A stretch of DNA of 64,000 nucleotides, taken from Bog-473 sp963791455. GTDB taxonomy: Bacteria > Actinomycetota > Acidimicrobiia > Acidimicrobiales > RAAP-2. The stretch's first letter is position 1, and each line of letters starts with the position of its first letter. A program made the translations under genes and the position numbers. Under the pieces are notes generated by a model, which saw only the letters and a list, made by a program, of their open reading frames with translations, ran no database searches and was not told the DNA's origin. The stretch spans positions 186,001 through 250,000 of the forward strand of contig CAWBSM010000004.1 of the NCBI GenBank assembly GCA_963791455.1, given 5' to 3'. Of the stretch, positions 8,406 to 17,130 are shown in pieces.

Positions 8406-9223
8406 GGGGCTCCCGTTGGCGCCTGCCGCTGCGTTTCGGCGTGCTCGGCTACCTCGCCCTGCTCGTGATTCTGCCCGTGTCCACGGTGTTCTACCGCGCC
8501 TTTCAGCACGGACTCGGCACGGCGTGGGATGCCCTCACCGCGCCGGCCGCTCTCCACGCACTGTGGCTGACGCTCCTCGTGGCAGCTATCGCCGTGCCGA
8601 TGAACACGATCTTCGGGGTCGGCGTGTCGCTCATCCTCGCCCGCCACCGCTTCCCGGGAGCCTGGCTCCTCGATGCGCTGGTTGACATCCCCCTCGCCAT
8701 TTCCCCGGTCGTCATCGGCCTGGGACTGATCCTCGTCTACGGCAAGACCGGTTGGTTCGGCAATTGGTTGGCCGCCCAGGGCATCACCGTCATTTTCTCG
8801 GTGCCCGGCATCGTGATGGCCTCCGCCGCCGTGTCGCTGCCCTACGTCGTGCGCTCGGTCCTGCCCGTCCTCCACGAGATCGGCACCGAGCAAGAGCAGG
8901 CGGCCCGCACCCTCGGCGCTGGGCCCTTCACGGTGTTCCGCCGCATCACCCTGCCCAACATTCGGCGGGGCCTGACCTACGGCATCACGCTGACCACGGC
9001 CCGGGTCCTCGGCGAGTTCGGCGCGGTGGTCATCGTCTCGGGCGCCATCGCCGGCAAGACCGAGACCCTCACCCTGTTCGTCTCGGACAGCATCGACAAC
9101 CTCGATCCCCAGAGCGCCTACGTGGGGGCGGTGGCATTGTGCCTCTCTGCCCTGCTTGTGCTTACGATCTTGACCGTGACCGATCGCAAGCGAGAGGCCT
9201 GGCACGGCAAGGCGGCCGCATGA
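8402..9223 (+). CDS. cysW: Sulfate ABC transporter permease CysW
   Basis: A 273-residue permease starting at GTG inside the cysT stop (GTGA overlap). Six hydrophobic segments are visible, the first being VLGYLALLVILPVSTVFY. The EAA loop is EQEQAARTLGAGPFTVFRRI and the CysW-typical block ARVLGEFGAVVIVSGAIAGK is present. The gene ends in an ATGA overlap with cysA. A longer in-frame upstream reading exists inside cysT but has no family homology. Confidence 0.9.
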   Translation: MRGSRWRLPLRFGVLGYLALLVILPVSTVFYRAFQHGLGTAWDALTAPAALHALWLTLLVAAIAVPMNTIFGVGVSLILARHRFPGAWLLDALVDIPLAISPVVIGLGLILVYGKTGWFGNWLAAQGITVIFSVPGIVMASAAVSLPYVVRSVLPVLHEIGTEQEQAARTLGAGPFTVFRRITLPNIRRGLTYGITLTTARVLGEFGAVVIVSGAIAGKTETLTLFVSDSIDNLDPQSAYVGAVALCLSALLVLTILTVTDRKREAWHGKAAA

Positions 9224-10206
9224 GCATTCACGTGCAGGGGATCTCGAAGAAGTTCGGCGAGGCCGTGGCCCTCGACGACGTGTCGCTCGAGGTGCCGTCG
9301 GGCTCACTGACCGCTCTCCTCGGTCCCAGCGGCGGCGGCAAGTCGACGCTCCTGCGTATCATCGCCGGCCTCGACGCCCCCGACGGCGGCACGGTCCGCA
9401 TCGAGGGCGAGGACCTGACCGCGACGCCGGCTCGCAGCCGTGGGGTGGGGTTCTGCTTCCAGCACTACGCGCCGTTTCGGCACCTGACGGTCCGCCGCAA
9501 CGTGGCCTTCGGGCTCGAGATCCGGCACCGCCCCAAGGCCGAGATCAAGGCCCGAGTGAACGACCTGCTCGAACTGGTGGGGCTGACCCACCTGGGCGAG
9601 CGGTACCCGTCCCAGCTCTCGGGTGGCCAGCGTCAGCGCATGGCGCTGGCCCGGGCCCTGGCCATCGAACCGAAGGTGCTGCTGCTCGACGAACCTTTCG
9701 GCGCACTCGACGCCCAGGTGCGCACGCAGCTGCGCCAATGGCTGCGCGACCTGCACAACACGCTGCACGTGACGACGGTGCTCGTCACCCACGACCAGGA
9801 AGAGGCCATGGAAGTGGCCGACCGCCTGGCCATCATCAACCACGGCCGCCTCGAGCAGGTCGGCACACCGGCGGACATGTACGACCACCCGGCCAACGAG
9901 TTCGTCCTCACCTTCTTGGGGCCGGCGACCCAGCTGGGCGGCCAGTGGGTCCGACCCCACGACCTGGTGGTGCACCGGCGCGAAGACGGCAAGCCGTCGC
10001 CCCACGCGGTCGAGGGAACGGTGACGCGGATCACTCATCTCGGCTTCGAGGTCAAGGTCGACGTGCGCCTCTCGGGCGGCGCCGACTGCTGGGTCCAGCT
10101 GAGCCGCGGCACGGCCGCCGAGCTTGGGCTGGAGACCGGCGATCCGGTCTGGGTGGCCCGCGCCGACGCGTCCGTGCCCGACCGGTTCCCGATACTCAGC
10201 GCGTGA
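9220..10206 (+). CDS. cysA: Sulfate ABC transporter ATP-binding protein CysA
   Basis: A 328-residue ATPase starting at the ATGA overlap with cysW. Walker A is GPSGGGKS (35-42), the signature is LSGGQRQR, Walker B is LLLDEPFGALD, and the switch histidine lies in VTHDQEEAMEVADR. The C-terminal part (about 240-328) is a TOBE-like regulatory domain starting WVRPHDLVV, as in CysA. It energises uptake by CysT/CysW. A short hairpin follows the stop. Confidence 0.92.
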   Translation: MSIHVQGISKKFGEAVALDDVSLEVPSGSLTALLGPSGGGKSTLLRIIAGLDAPDGGTVRIEGEDLTATPARSRGVGFCFQHYAPFRHLTVRRNVAFGLEIRHRPKAEIKARVNDLLELVGLTHLGERYPSQLSGGQRQRMALARALAIEPKVLLLDEPFGALDAQVRTQLRQWLRDLHNTLHVTTVLVTHDQEEAMEVADRLAIINHGRLEQVGTPADMYDHPANEFVLTFLGPATQLGGQWVRPHDLVVHRREDGKPSPHAVEGTVTRITHLGFEVKVDVRLSGGADCWVQLSRGTAAELGLETGDPVWVARADASVPDRFPILSA

Positions 10207-10256
10207 ACCGCTGGACCCAAGGCATCGCCGTCAGCGGTGCCGCGGGTGGGAAAGGC

Positions 10257-10273
10257 GACGCCCTGACGGCGTC
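10257..10273 (+). terminator. Short hairpin between convergent genes
   Basis: GACGCC, loop CTGAC, GGCGTC forms a perfect 6-bp stem 51 nt after the cysA stop and 21 nt from the stop of the convergent propeller gene. There is no T-run, so it would be a weak or factor-assisted terminator. Confidence 0.35.
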
Positions 10274-10293
10274 CGATATCCGGCCGTAGGATT

Positions 10294-12411
10294 TCAGCCG
10301 GTCTGTGCATGGGTGGGCGTCGACCCGTCTGAATTCAAGATGTCGAAGCCGTCTGGGATGGCGAGGTGCCCCGGGGCCGTGCCCGGAACATCCGGGATGC
10401 CGTAGTTCCAGACGAGGGCCTGCGTCGTCGGATCGATGGCCGCCATACGGTCCCGGTAGTCGTCGTTGGCCATGAAGACACCACTCGGGAGCAGCTCGAC
10501 CAACGACGGTTGGTTCAGCTCGCCGATCCCCGAAGTCGCGCGGTACTGGTAGAGGATCTGGCCGGCCCGGTTGAACTCGATGATTCCGCCTGGGTGCTCG
10601 TAGTCGGCACAGAGGTAGAGGTTCGGACCGATCTGTTGCGGATCGGACGGGTAGCCGATGTCGAGATGGGTGGTCCAGACCAGAGTGCCGTTCAGCGCGT
10701 ACTCGCTGATGTACGAGCCCTTGGTCTCGGAGACCAGGATGTTGCCGTCGGACAAGGGTGTATCGCCGTTCGGACCACCAATCGACGTCGGCGGATTGTG
10801 AACGCACGAGCCCGTCGTCCCTATCTGGGACACGATCGATCCGCCGGGGCTGATGACGAGGATCCGGCAGTTGTCCGAGTCCGACACGGTCACGTTGCCG
10901 TTCTTCAGGAGATAGGCGTCGTCGGGTTCATGCAGATAGCCCGGCGACGCACCGGGTTGTGCCGGATGGCCGTAGCTCCACAGGAGCTTCCCACTGGGGT
11001 AGCCGATCTGGACGATGGTCTCGTTCTCCTCCTGATTGGAGATGATGGCGGTGCCGTGGTCGATGAAGAAGGCGTCGTCGGGGAAATAGAAGCCTCCTGG
11101 TCCCGGCGGCGGCGGCATGGTGGGAGGATTGGGATACGTCCAGACGACGGTTCCGGTGTCGTCCAGGACCAACAGCCGGTTGTTCCCCCTGTCGGCAATG
11201 AGCAGCTTTTCGCCGTAGTACGGGGACCCGGCCCCGGGTGCCCCGGCGAGACCGAACCTCGTGTTGGGCCTGAGCATCTGCACGGTCGTGGTCGGCGTGG
11301 TGCCGCTCTCACCCCCGATCAGCCACGCCGTGCCCCCCACCACGGCGACAGCGGCGTTGGAAACGGGAGCGATCAGCCGCCCTGCCACCAAGGCTCGGGC
11401 GTGGCGCACGTCGAAGGCATAGATCGTCGATGCGTCCGCGGCGCCGTTCACCCCGCCCGCCACGTAGATCACCCCACCCATCGTGACCGCAGCCGCGCCC
11501 ATCAGGGGTTGCGGAAGGTGGCCGACGACGGAGGCGTGCCCTGACCCTGTGTCGATGCGCTGGATGGCGTCGACAACGGCGTTGCCCGACCCGCCCACAC
11601 GCTCGCCTCCGAAGACGTAGATCGTCTTCCCAACGGCCGCGGCGGCGGGATAGCGCACCGGCACCGGCAGTGAACCGACCACGTGGAAGGTGCTTCCGTT
11701 GGTCGTGGCCAGCACCTCTGGATCCGCGTTGGCGCCGTCGTAACCGCCGATGACGTAGGCGGTCCGGCCGATCGTCACCGCTGCGGCGTCCGATCTGGGC
11801 TGAGGGAGTTGCCCGATGATGCTCGCCGTGGCGGCGCCCCCGGGGACCGAAGCGGGGAACGATTGCACGGTGGCAGAAGAGGTCAGGACGCCGCCCCCGA
11901 AGACGAGGACCCGGCCACCGATCACCGCACCGGCGGCGTCGTGGGTGGCGGACGACAACGACCCGGCCGACGCGGCGGCCCCGGCCGGCAGGCCCAGATC
12001 GACCACACTCGACGTCGTTGCGTCACCGCTGGTCAAGCCTCCGAGCGTGAGGACGTTGGACGAGCTTTGTCCCGGGACCACGACCTCACGGCTGAGCGGC
12101 TGCGCCAGCGTCCACGGAAGAACCCCAGATTCGACAGCGGGCAACCCGCTGCGGCCGTCGGGTCCGTCGGCACCGATCTTTCCCGGGCTCCTCGTCGACG
12201 TCGTGACGACCCCGTGTCTGCTCGCTGCCCTGTCGTGCGATGGCGTCGCAGGACCGCTACGGCCCCTTCCGGGTGTCGAAGTGACGTTCACCAAAATGAG
12301 GACGAGCCCGATGGTCAGCACGCCCCCGACCAGGAGAGTGCGCTGGCGACGTTGTCGCGTGCGGCTGCGGCGTTCCTGAGCGTGTTGGCCAGAGGCGCGG
12401 GGGGAACTCAC
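10294..12411 (-). CDS. Membrane-anchored Kelch plus ASST/PQQ-like double beta-propeller protein
   Basis: A 705-residue protein from a GTG start. A basic N-terminus (RRSRTRQRRQR) precedes one membrane helix (TLLVGGVLTIGLVLILVNV). Residues about 110-385 hold Kelch-type repeats, each with a GG pair and a YV(I/F/A)GG core (AYVIGGYDG, IYVFGGERV, IYVAGGVNG, AWLIGGESG). Residues about 395-700 form a second propeller resembling arylsulfotransferase/PQQ-type blades (LLIADRGNNRLLVLDDTGTV, ILVSETKGSYISEYALNG, LPSGVFMANDDYRDR). The whole body should face outward. Which ligand the propellers bind is unknown. It converges on cysA and is read toward it. Confidence 0.7.
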   Translation of the reverse strand: MSSPRASGQHAQERRSRTRQRRQRTLLVGGVLTIGLVLILVNVTSTPGRGRSGPATPSHDRAASRHGVVTTSTRSPGKIGADGPDGRSGLPAVESGVLPWTLAQPLSREVVVPGQSSSNVLTLGGLTSGDATTSSVVDLGLPAGAAASAGSLSSATHDAAGAVIGGRVLVFGGGVLTSSATVQSFPASVPGGAATASIIGQLPQPRSDAAAVTIGRTAYVIGGYDGANADPEVLATTNGSTFHVVGSLPVPVRYPAAAAVGKTIYVFGGERVGGSGNAVVDAIQRIDTGSGHASVVGHLPQPLMGAAAVTMGGVIYVAGGVNGAADASTIYAFDVRHARALVAGRLIAPVSNAAVAVVGGTAWLIGGESGTTPTTTVQMLRPNTRFGLAGAPGAGSPYYGEKLLIADRGNNRLLVLDDTGTVVWTYPNPPTMPPPPGPGGFYFPDDAFFIDHGTAIISNQEENETIVQIGYPSGKLLWSYGHPAQPGASPGYLHEPDDAYLLKNGNVTVSDSDNCRILVISPGGSIVSQIGTTGSCVHNPPTSIGGPNGDTPLSDGNILVSETKGSYISEYALNGTLVWTTHLDIGYPSDPQQIGPNLYLCADYEHPGGIIEFNRAGQILYQYRATSGIGELNQPSLVELLPSGVFMANDDYRDRMAAIDPTTQALVWNYGIPDVPGTAPGHLAIPDGFDILNSDGSTPTHAQTG

Positions 12412-12486
12412 GGCAGCCGGTATCTTGGCTGCTCAACCGTGCGCCCACAAGGACCCCCTCCGGCCGGCGCGCGACGACGCCGCGGA

Positions 12487-13396
12487 TCACGAGACCTGAA
12501 CCACAGCGAAGATCGCCTCTTCGTCGGCGTCCATGGGTTCGTAGTGACCACCGAGCAGGGCGACCTTGACGGCGGCGTCCGGGAATTCGGTCCCGACCAA
12601 CGCGCGTTCCGTACGCCACATGATGCCATCGCCGCTCGTCCGCCACGACAGGGATTCCCGTGCGACCTCGAGGCTCCACCACTTGTGTTTGACGGGGTCA
12701 AAGCGCGCCGTGTGGTCCGACCGTGGCCCCGACCGTTGCAGGCGGAGAAGCAGGCGCCCCGCTCTTGCCGATCGCGACGAAGTCGCCGCCGTCTGTCCGC
12801 AGTTCTAGGAATGTCTCTGCACTCGGCTGGTCGGCGGCGCGTTGAAGGCAGGTGCGCGCCGCCCGACCACACGCACGAAACGAGGGGCGGGAAACCACCG
12901 AATCGACATAACTGGCCCGAGTCGGGAGCTTGACCCGGCCATGGTCGATCCGAGCGCTGCCGCGCGGCTCGAACCAATCGGGCATGTGGTGAAGCTCCCC
13001 GGTGAGCAGCAGCAGCGGGCCGTCGTTCGCCCGGAGAGGCCGGGGGTCGAGGAGGGAGGGCGAGGCAAAGACACATCCCTCCTTGGGTTCGAGCCGGACC
13101 TTGTTCGGCGCCGGGCCTCCCTGCGCATCGACCAAGCCGTCCGGGACCCGGAAGGTGATCGCGCCCGCCTCGGCGACGTTCACCGCGTTCCACCCCGCGC
13201 TGAACCGTTGGACCAGACCTCCGCGGCGCCGGCGACGTCGACCCAATGGCTCTCCGAGATCCCAGCTCTGCTCGGGCCGGTAGGGCAGACCCTCGTAGTC
13301 ATCCGGCGCCGTGGCAGTGATCGAATGCCCGCCACGCGGGCAAGATCCGCACTCGACTCTTCCGATCGGCGTCGGGTTGCCCCAACCCGGACAGGT
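12487..13396 (-). pseudogene. Broken gene: zinc-ribbon-like start plus DUF1349/LamG-like beta-sandwich
   Basis: Read on the minus strand, one frame carries CPGWGNPTPIGRVECGSC and later DDYEGLPYRPEQSWDLGEP. The same region continues with FSAGWNAVNVAEAGAITFRV and ends FLELRTDGGDFVAIGKSG in a frame that soon stops. The expected continuation is in another frame: LLRLQRSGPRSD, then FDPVKHKWWSLEVARESLSW, RTSGDGIMWRTERALVG and VALLGGHYEP. The tail matches the strand pattern of DUF1349-like concanavalin folds (KWWS..., W.TSGDG). At least one frame break near 12740-12770 is needed, and possibly another near 13200. Sequencing error remains possible. Confidence 0.45.
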
Positions 13397-13534
13397 TTAA
13401 CGCGGACAGACTGGCGGACAACCACATCCGACGTCGTGACCGGAGCGCGCGGTGCTCCGTGTGGGCTCGTCTCAAGCCGCGTCGCCAACGCTCGGTTTCG
13501 CTGGTACTGGGCCAGGGGCGAAACGAAGTCCCCC

Positions 13535-13563
13535 TTTCTCACAGCCGGCCCACAGGCTATGTT
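13535..13563 (+). promoter_or_regulatory. Promoter of the small CxxC-protein gene, shared with its broken copy
   Basis: TTTCTC, 17 nt, then TATGTT (13558-13563), 42 nt before the GTG start. The same pair of hexamers with the same 17-nt spacing and the flank CAGGC directly before TATGTT occurs upstream of the decayed copy read from 14366 on the other strand. Conservation between the copies is the main support. Confidence 0.5.
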
Positions 13564-13605
13564 GTCGCTCCGTAGTGTTTTGTCGGAGAGCAAGGGAGTC
13601 GGCCC

Positions 13606-13854
13606 GTGCGCAGCGTGCACCAGCCCCAGATCGTCGAACTCCGTGGTGGCCGCTGGATGGTCGAGTGCCTGGCCTGCCGCAGTGACCACCTCTCGGAGGT
13701 CCCGATCGGCATCGGGCTGGCGCTGCCCGACCGCCTGACGGCCGAACGCCTGGCCGAGAACCACGCGCGCGGACCCGTCGCACCCGAGCCGGCCCCGGGC
13801 GAGCCTTTTGGTCAACCCGGTCGTGGGTCCCTCGTCGTGCCGCGCCGGCGCTGA
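13606..13854 (+). CDS. Small CxxC / PIGIG-motif protein, copy 1
   Basis: An 82-residue protein of unknown function, GTG start with a GGGAG box 7 nt upstream. The core reads VELRGGRWMVECLACRSD, then EVPIGIGLALPDRLTAERLA and ENH. One CxxC pair could bind metal with histidines nearby. A homologue sits at 31169-30987 and a decayed one at 14366-14200; all share the order W-V-x-C-x-x-C, PIGIG, AE..ENH. The tail after ENH is Pro-rich and unique to this copy. Codon use resembles the neighbours. Treat as a real lineage-specific family of unknown role. Confidence 0.6.
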   Translation: MRSVHQPQIVELRGGRWMVECLACRSDHLSEVPIGIGLALPDRLTAERLAENHARGPVAPEPAPGEPFGQPGRGSLVVPRRR

Positions 13855-14199
13855 CGAGGCCCGTCGTGCGAGGTCATGGCGTCGAGGGCCCGCACCAGCC
13901 CGCCGACGCCGAGGATCGCCCGGGCCATCGTGCTCTTCGTGGTCGCACTGGCCGCGGCGACTGAGAACCGCCGATCACGGGGAGCATCCCGCAGGTTGGG
14001 GCACCCGGCAGAGCCAGGGGGCGAGCTTCGCAGTCGGTGCGGAGGTGCTGCTGTGAGAGAGGGGTATGGCGATGCCGCCAACCAGGTACATGGCCGCGCC
14101 GAGGGCCACGCCGAGAGAGAAGAGCCGGAGACGCCGGAGCGGAGTCACGCCACGTCCCCCTCGTGGCCACCTGCCTGAACCTGAGCGAACTCCACGCCC
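13855..14199 (+). other. Gap with no intact gene
   Basis: 345 bp. On the minus strand a membrane-like stretch (LRLFSLGVALGAAMYLVGG) appears in one frame and ARAILGVGGLVRALDAM in another. This may be a decayed small membrane protein, but no single open frame joins them. Nothing else is recognised. Confidence 0.3.
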
Positions 14200-14366
14200 G
14201 AGCCACGCCGAAAGTGGGGCTCCGCGAGCTGTTCAGCCGTCATTCGTCTGCTCAGCGACATCCCAAAGGCGATCGGACGCGTGACACGGTCGTGCGACCC
14301 TGAGGACACTCGACCGCACCCATGCAATCGCGGAGCACGATGAATCTTTGGATGGTGAGGACGCAT
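14200..14366 (-). pseudogene. Decayed copy of the small CxxC / PIGIG protein
   Basis: The ATG at 14366 follows GGGAGTCG exactly where copy 1 has its GTG. The start reads MRPHHPKI (copy 1: MRSVHQPQI) and the end reads RPIAFGMSLSRRMTAEQLAE, matching PIGIGLALPDRLTAERLAE. The middle matches only in another frame (GAVECPQGRTTVS against WMVECLACRSDH), so two frameshifts are needed, and the second cysteine is now Gly. The upstream promoter hexamers are still conserved. Confidence 0.6.
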
Positions 14367-14678
14367 GACACGACTCCCTGGTCTCCAAACACAACGCAAG
14401 CACAACATAGCCTGCGGATTGTCCATGAGAAAGTGTGATCAGCGTCCGTCCTCGACCCGCGCACGAGAGGCCGATGTCGGGCACGACATGCGGTCGGTGG
14501 CCGATGGGTTCGTGTCTCAATCGGTCACCCGCCCCTCGGGACCGAAGGAAGTGCGTTCGCATCTTGCCAGCACCGAGTACAGCCCTCTGCCCGAGTTGAA
14601 GGTGGCGTCGTCAAGGTTGTTTTCTTCTGCCCAGATGTCGTCCACCGTCACGAAGCCTCACCCTTAGGCTCCCGAGGC
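14367..14678 (+). other. Gap holding the promoter of the decayed copy
   Basis: 312 bp. It contains, on the minus strand, the TTTCTC-17-TATGTT element of the decayed CxxC gene. On the plus strand a TAGGCT box at 14665-14670 stands 8 nt before the phosphotransferase start. No other gene is recognised. Confidence 0.35.
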
Positions 14679-15713
14679 GTGCGGACCGCACCGACCAACC
14701 TGACGCCGGAGCTATTGCGAAAGGCGTTGGCCGAAGGCTGGCTCCTGCGCGGAGGCTACTTGAAGTACGTGCCCGAGGGCGGGGGTAGCCACCACTGGAA
14801 AATGGTCGACGCGGATGGTCAGCCCCATTTCATCACCGTTGACGATCTAGATGACAAGGATTGGATCGGTGACACGAGGGAACGGGTCTTCGAAGGCCTC
14901 GGTTGCGCGCTGACCACGGCGGCCGCCCTGCGCAGCCAGGCGGGTCTTGAGTTCGTTGTGGCACCGATCGAATCCGTCGACGGAGAGGTTCTGCGCAGAG
15001 TCGACAATCGGTACGCAGTTTCCGTATATCCGTTTCTGAGCGGTCGTTCCTATCCTTTCGGCCCATACCCCGACGACCAGGTGCGGGATATGGCCTTGGA
15101 CATGATCGTCGAGCTTCATCAGTCCACGACTTCAGCCGGGCAGAGCGTGCCCGACCACGAACCCCGCTACGGAGGTCAATGGGATCTGAGCGAGTTCCTG
15201 GAGGACCCCCACCGTCGATGGACCGGCGGCCCGTTCTCGGAGCCAGCCCGATGTCTCCTTATCTCCTACGCAGCCGACCTCGTCCAGCTCGTCGCAGGCT
15301 TCGATCGGCTGGTTGAGCGCACTGCAACCGCCCGTGCCCGCCGCGTCGTCACACACGGCGAGCCGCACCCGGCGAACGTCATGTTGGTAGAGGACCGCCT
15401 CGTTCTCATCGACTGGGACACCGTCGCCCTTGCCCCGCCGGAGCGCGACCTGTCCGTGATCGTGGCCACCAGTAATGCGTGCATCGATCGCTACCAGACG
15501 GCGACTGGCCGCGAGATCGATCCAGCAGTACTCACGCTCTATCGATTGCGCTGGTACCTGGATGACCTCGCGAGTGCGGTCAGCATGTTTCGCAACCATC
15601 ACGGCGAGAGCGCCGACACTCGCCGCTGGTGGAAGGGTCTCCAGCCCCACCTCGATCAGCTTTCAGGCTGGATCAACCTTCTCGGTGAGCCGAGTCCACC
15701 CCCCAACCAGTGA
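14679..15713 (+). CDS. Aminoglycoside-phosphotransferase-family kinase
   Basis: A 344-residue protein with a GTG start; a TAGGCT box 8 nt upstream fits a leaderless mRNA. The kinase-like C-lobe is clear: VVTHGEPHPANVML (226-233) is the Brenner-type catalytic loop and LIDWDT (244-248) the metal-binding motif. The catalytic Asp of HGD is Glu here. The fold family phosphorylates small molecules with ATP, including spectinomycin, streptomycin, choline or sugars. The substrate is unknown, and resistance should not be assumed. Confidence 0.75.
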   Translation: MRTAPTNLTPELLRKALAEGWLLRGGYLKYVPEGGGSHHWKMVDADGQPHFITVDDLDDKDWIGDTRERVFEGLGCALTTAAALRSQAGLEFVVAPIESVDGEVLRRVDNRYAVSVYPFLSGRSYPFGPYPDDQVRDMALDMIVELHQSTTSAGQSVPDHEPRYGGQWDLSEFLEDPHRRWTGGPFSEPARCLLISYAADLVQLVAGFDRLVERTATARARRVVTHGEPHPANVMLVEDRLVLIDWDTVALAPPERDLSVIVATSNACIDRYQTATGREIDPAVLTLYRLRWYLDDLASAVSMFRNHHGESADTRRWWKGLQPHLDQLSGWINLLGEPSPPPNQ

Positions 15714-15777
15714 CCGCAACGGCGTACCTTCCATCATGCTGCGCTCAGCTGGTTACCACGTCCTTCCAGGCGGCGGT

Positions 15778-16917
15778 CTAAAACGTCGCGTGCAAAGCGT
15801 TGACAATGAGCGCGGCAGCTGCTGGACACGCCTTAGTGAACCCGAAGAACGGCCCGAAGTCACGGGTCGCAGTGAATCCTGGAAGATAAAGACCCGCGAT
15901 CGATGACTGGAGTGTCTCGTCGAGGACGGGAAAGCCGTCGAGGAGGTCAATCTGTGAGATGACTGGCTCGAGGTAGGGCACCTTGGGAAGGTCGGCCTTA
16001 TATCCGGTGGCGAAAACGACAAGGTCCACGGTGAGGCGCTCACCCCCCGAAAGAGTTATTGCAATCGTACCGTTGTCTTCGACGGTCGACTCGACGACGT
16101 GCGACTTTGGCCAGCGATGCAAACGATCGTCCGCTAGGCGAGGTGTGAGCCACCACTCGAGCGTAAGGCGACCGACCTCCCAGAACTTCCGGGAGATCCT
16201 GTTCTGCTCGACGGCTGGAAGGGTGCGCCACCAACCGGGATTTTCGACGGTTGCGTCCACGTAGTCGTCAACGAACTTCCAGCTCACGCGCTCGAAGCGG
16301 GGTTCGTCGTGGCGGTGAACGATGTCCACGCGCGCCGCGGCGTGCTCGCTTATCAGCGCAGCCCATTCGTACGCGCTTTGGCGGCCGCCGACGACCAGCA
16401 CCCGTGCCCCGGCCAAGTCCTCAAAGCGAATGAGGTCGCACGTGTGAACGCCGAAGCCTGCGGGCAGCCTCTCCGCCCAGTCAGGAAAATGACGGAAGTA
16501 ACTCAGGCCAGGAGCGGCCACGACGCGGTCGGCAGCGATCTGCGTGCCGTCGTCGAGAAACGCCACAAACGAGCCGTTCCTCCTGTCAAGCCGCGACACC
16601 AGCTGGTCCCGCACCGCGACATGTTTCTGGGCTTGGAACCAAGAGGCGTAGCCCAAAAAGGTTTCGATAGGAATCGGGTCAAGATCGGCTGGAGAGAGCC
16701 GCCGCTCCTCGACGAACGCCTCGAAGGTATGAATTCCTGACGCGTCAAGGTGCCAATCGATCCCCGATCGCAAGAACATGCCTTCGGGCATGTGGTCCGT
16801 CCAAAAGCTCAATGGACGACCCACCACAGCGGTGTCGATCCCAGACTCGAGCGCCCGGGCGGCGGCAGCGAGACCGTATGGCCCGGCGCCCACCACCAGC
16901 AGCGACGTCGTGTCCAA
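15778..16917 (-). CDS. FAD-dependent oxidoreductase, flavin-monooxygenase-like
   Basis: A 379-residue protein with a TTG start 5 nt after AAGGAGG. The FAD-binding Rossmann motif is VVGAGPYGLAAAARA (8-22). A second nucleotide motif, VLVVGGRQSAYEWAALI, lies mid-protein and should bind NAD(P)H. VVFATGY near residue 305 is the motif often seen in flavin monooxygenases and N-hydroxylases. The substrate is unknown. It stands alone; the sulfatase gene upstream on the same strand ends 213 bp away. Confidence 0.78.
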   Translation of the reverse strand: MDTTSLLVVGAGPYGLAAAARALESGIDTAVVGRPLSFWTDHMPEGMFLRSGIDWHLDASGIHTFEAFVEERRLSPADLDPIPIETFLGYASWFQAQKHVAVRDQLVSRLDRRNGSFVAFLDDGTQIAADRVVAAPGLSYFRHFPDWAERLPAGFGVHTCDLIRFEDLAGARVLVVGGRQSAYEWAALISEHAAARVDIVHRHDEPRFERVSWKFVDDYVDATVENPGWWRTLPAVEQNRISRKFWEVGRLTLEWWLTPRLADDRLHRWPKSHVVESTVEDNGTIAITLSGGERLTVDLVVFATGYKADLPKVPYLEPVISQIDLLDGFPVLDETLQSSIAGLYLPGFTATRDFGPFFGFTKACPAAAALIVNALHATF

Positions 16918-17130
16918 GGACCCTCCTTACGCCCGGAGCGCGCACCAGCTTAGGGCTCCACCCGTCAGGCACTGCTCGGTCAACCGCCAGAGCGAGGACC
17001 CGCGATCCCTGTTCGTCTATCGAGTCGGCAGCCTCACTTAACGTCGCATCGAGCGACGCGCCTACGGCAAAACCGCCGAAGAGAAACTTAGGTCGGACTG
17101 CTGAGCCGCCCTCTGCTCAGACTGACGCCG

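Noticed and set aside
17023..17085. Short plus-strand reading ending AYGKTAEEKLRSDC
   Set aside because: Looks protein-like for 20 residues but no start, family or continuation was found.
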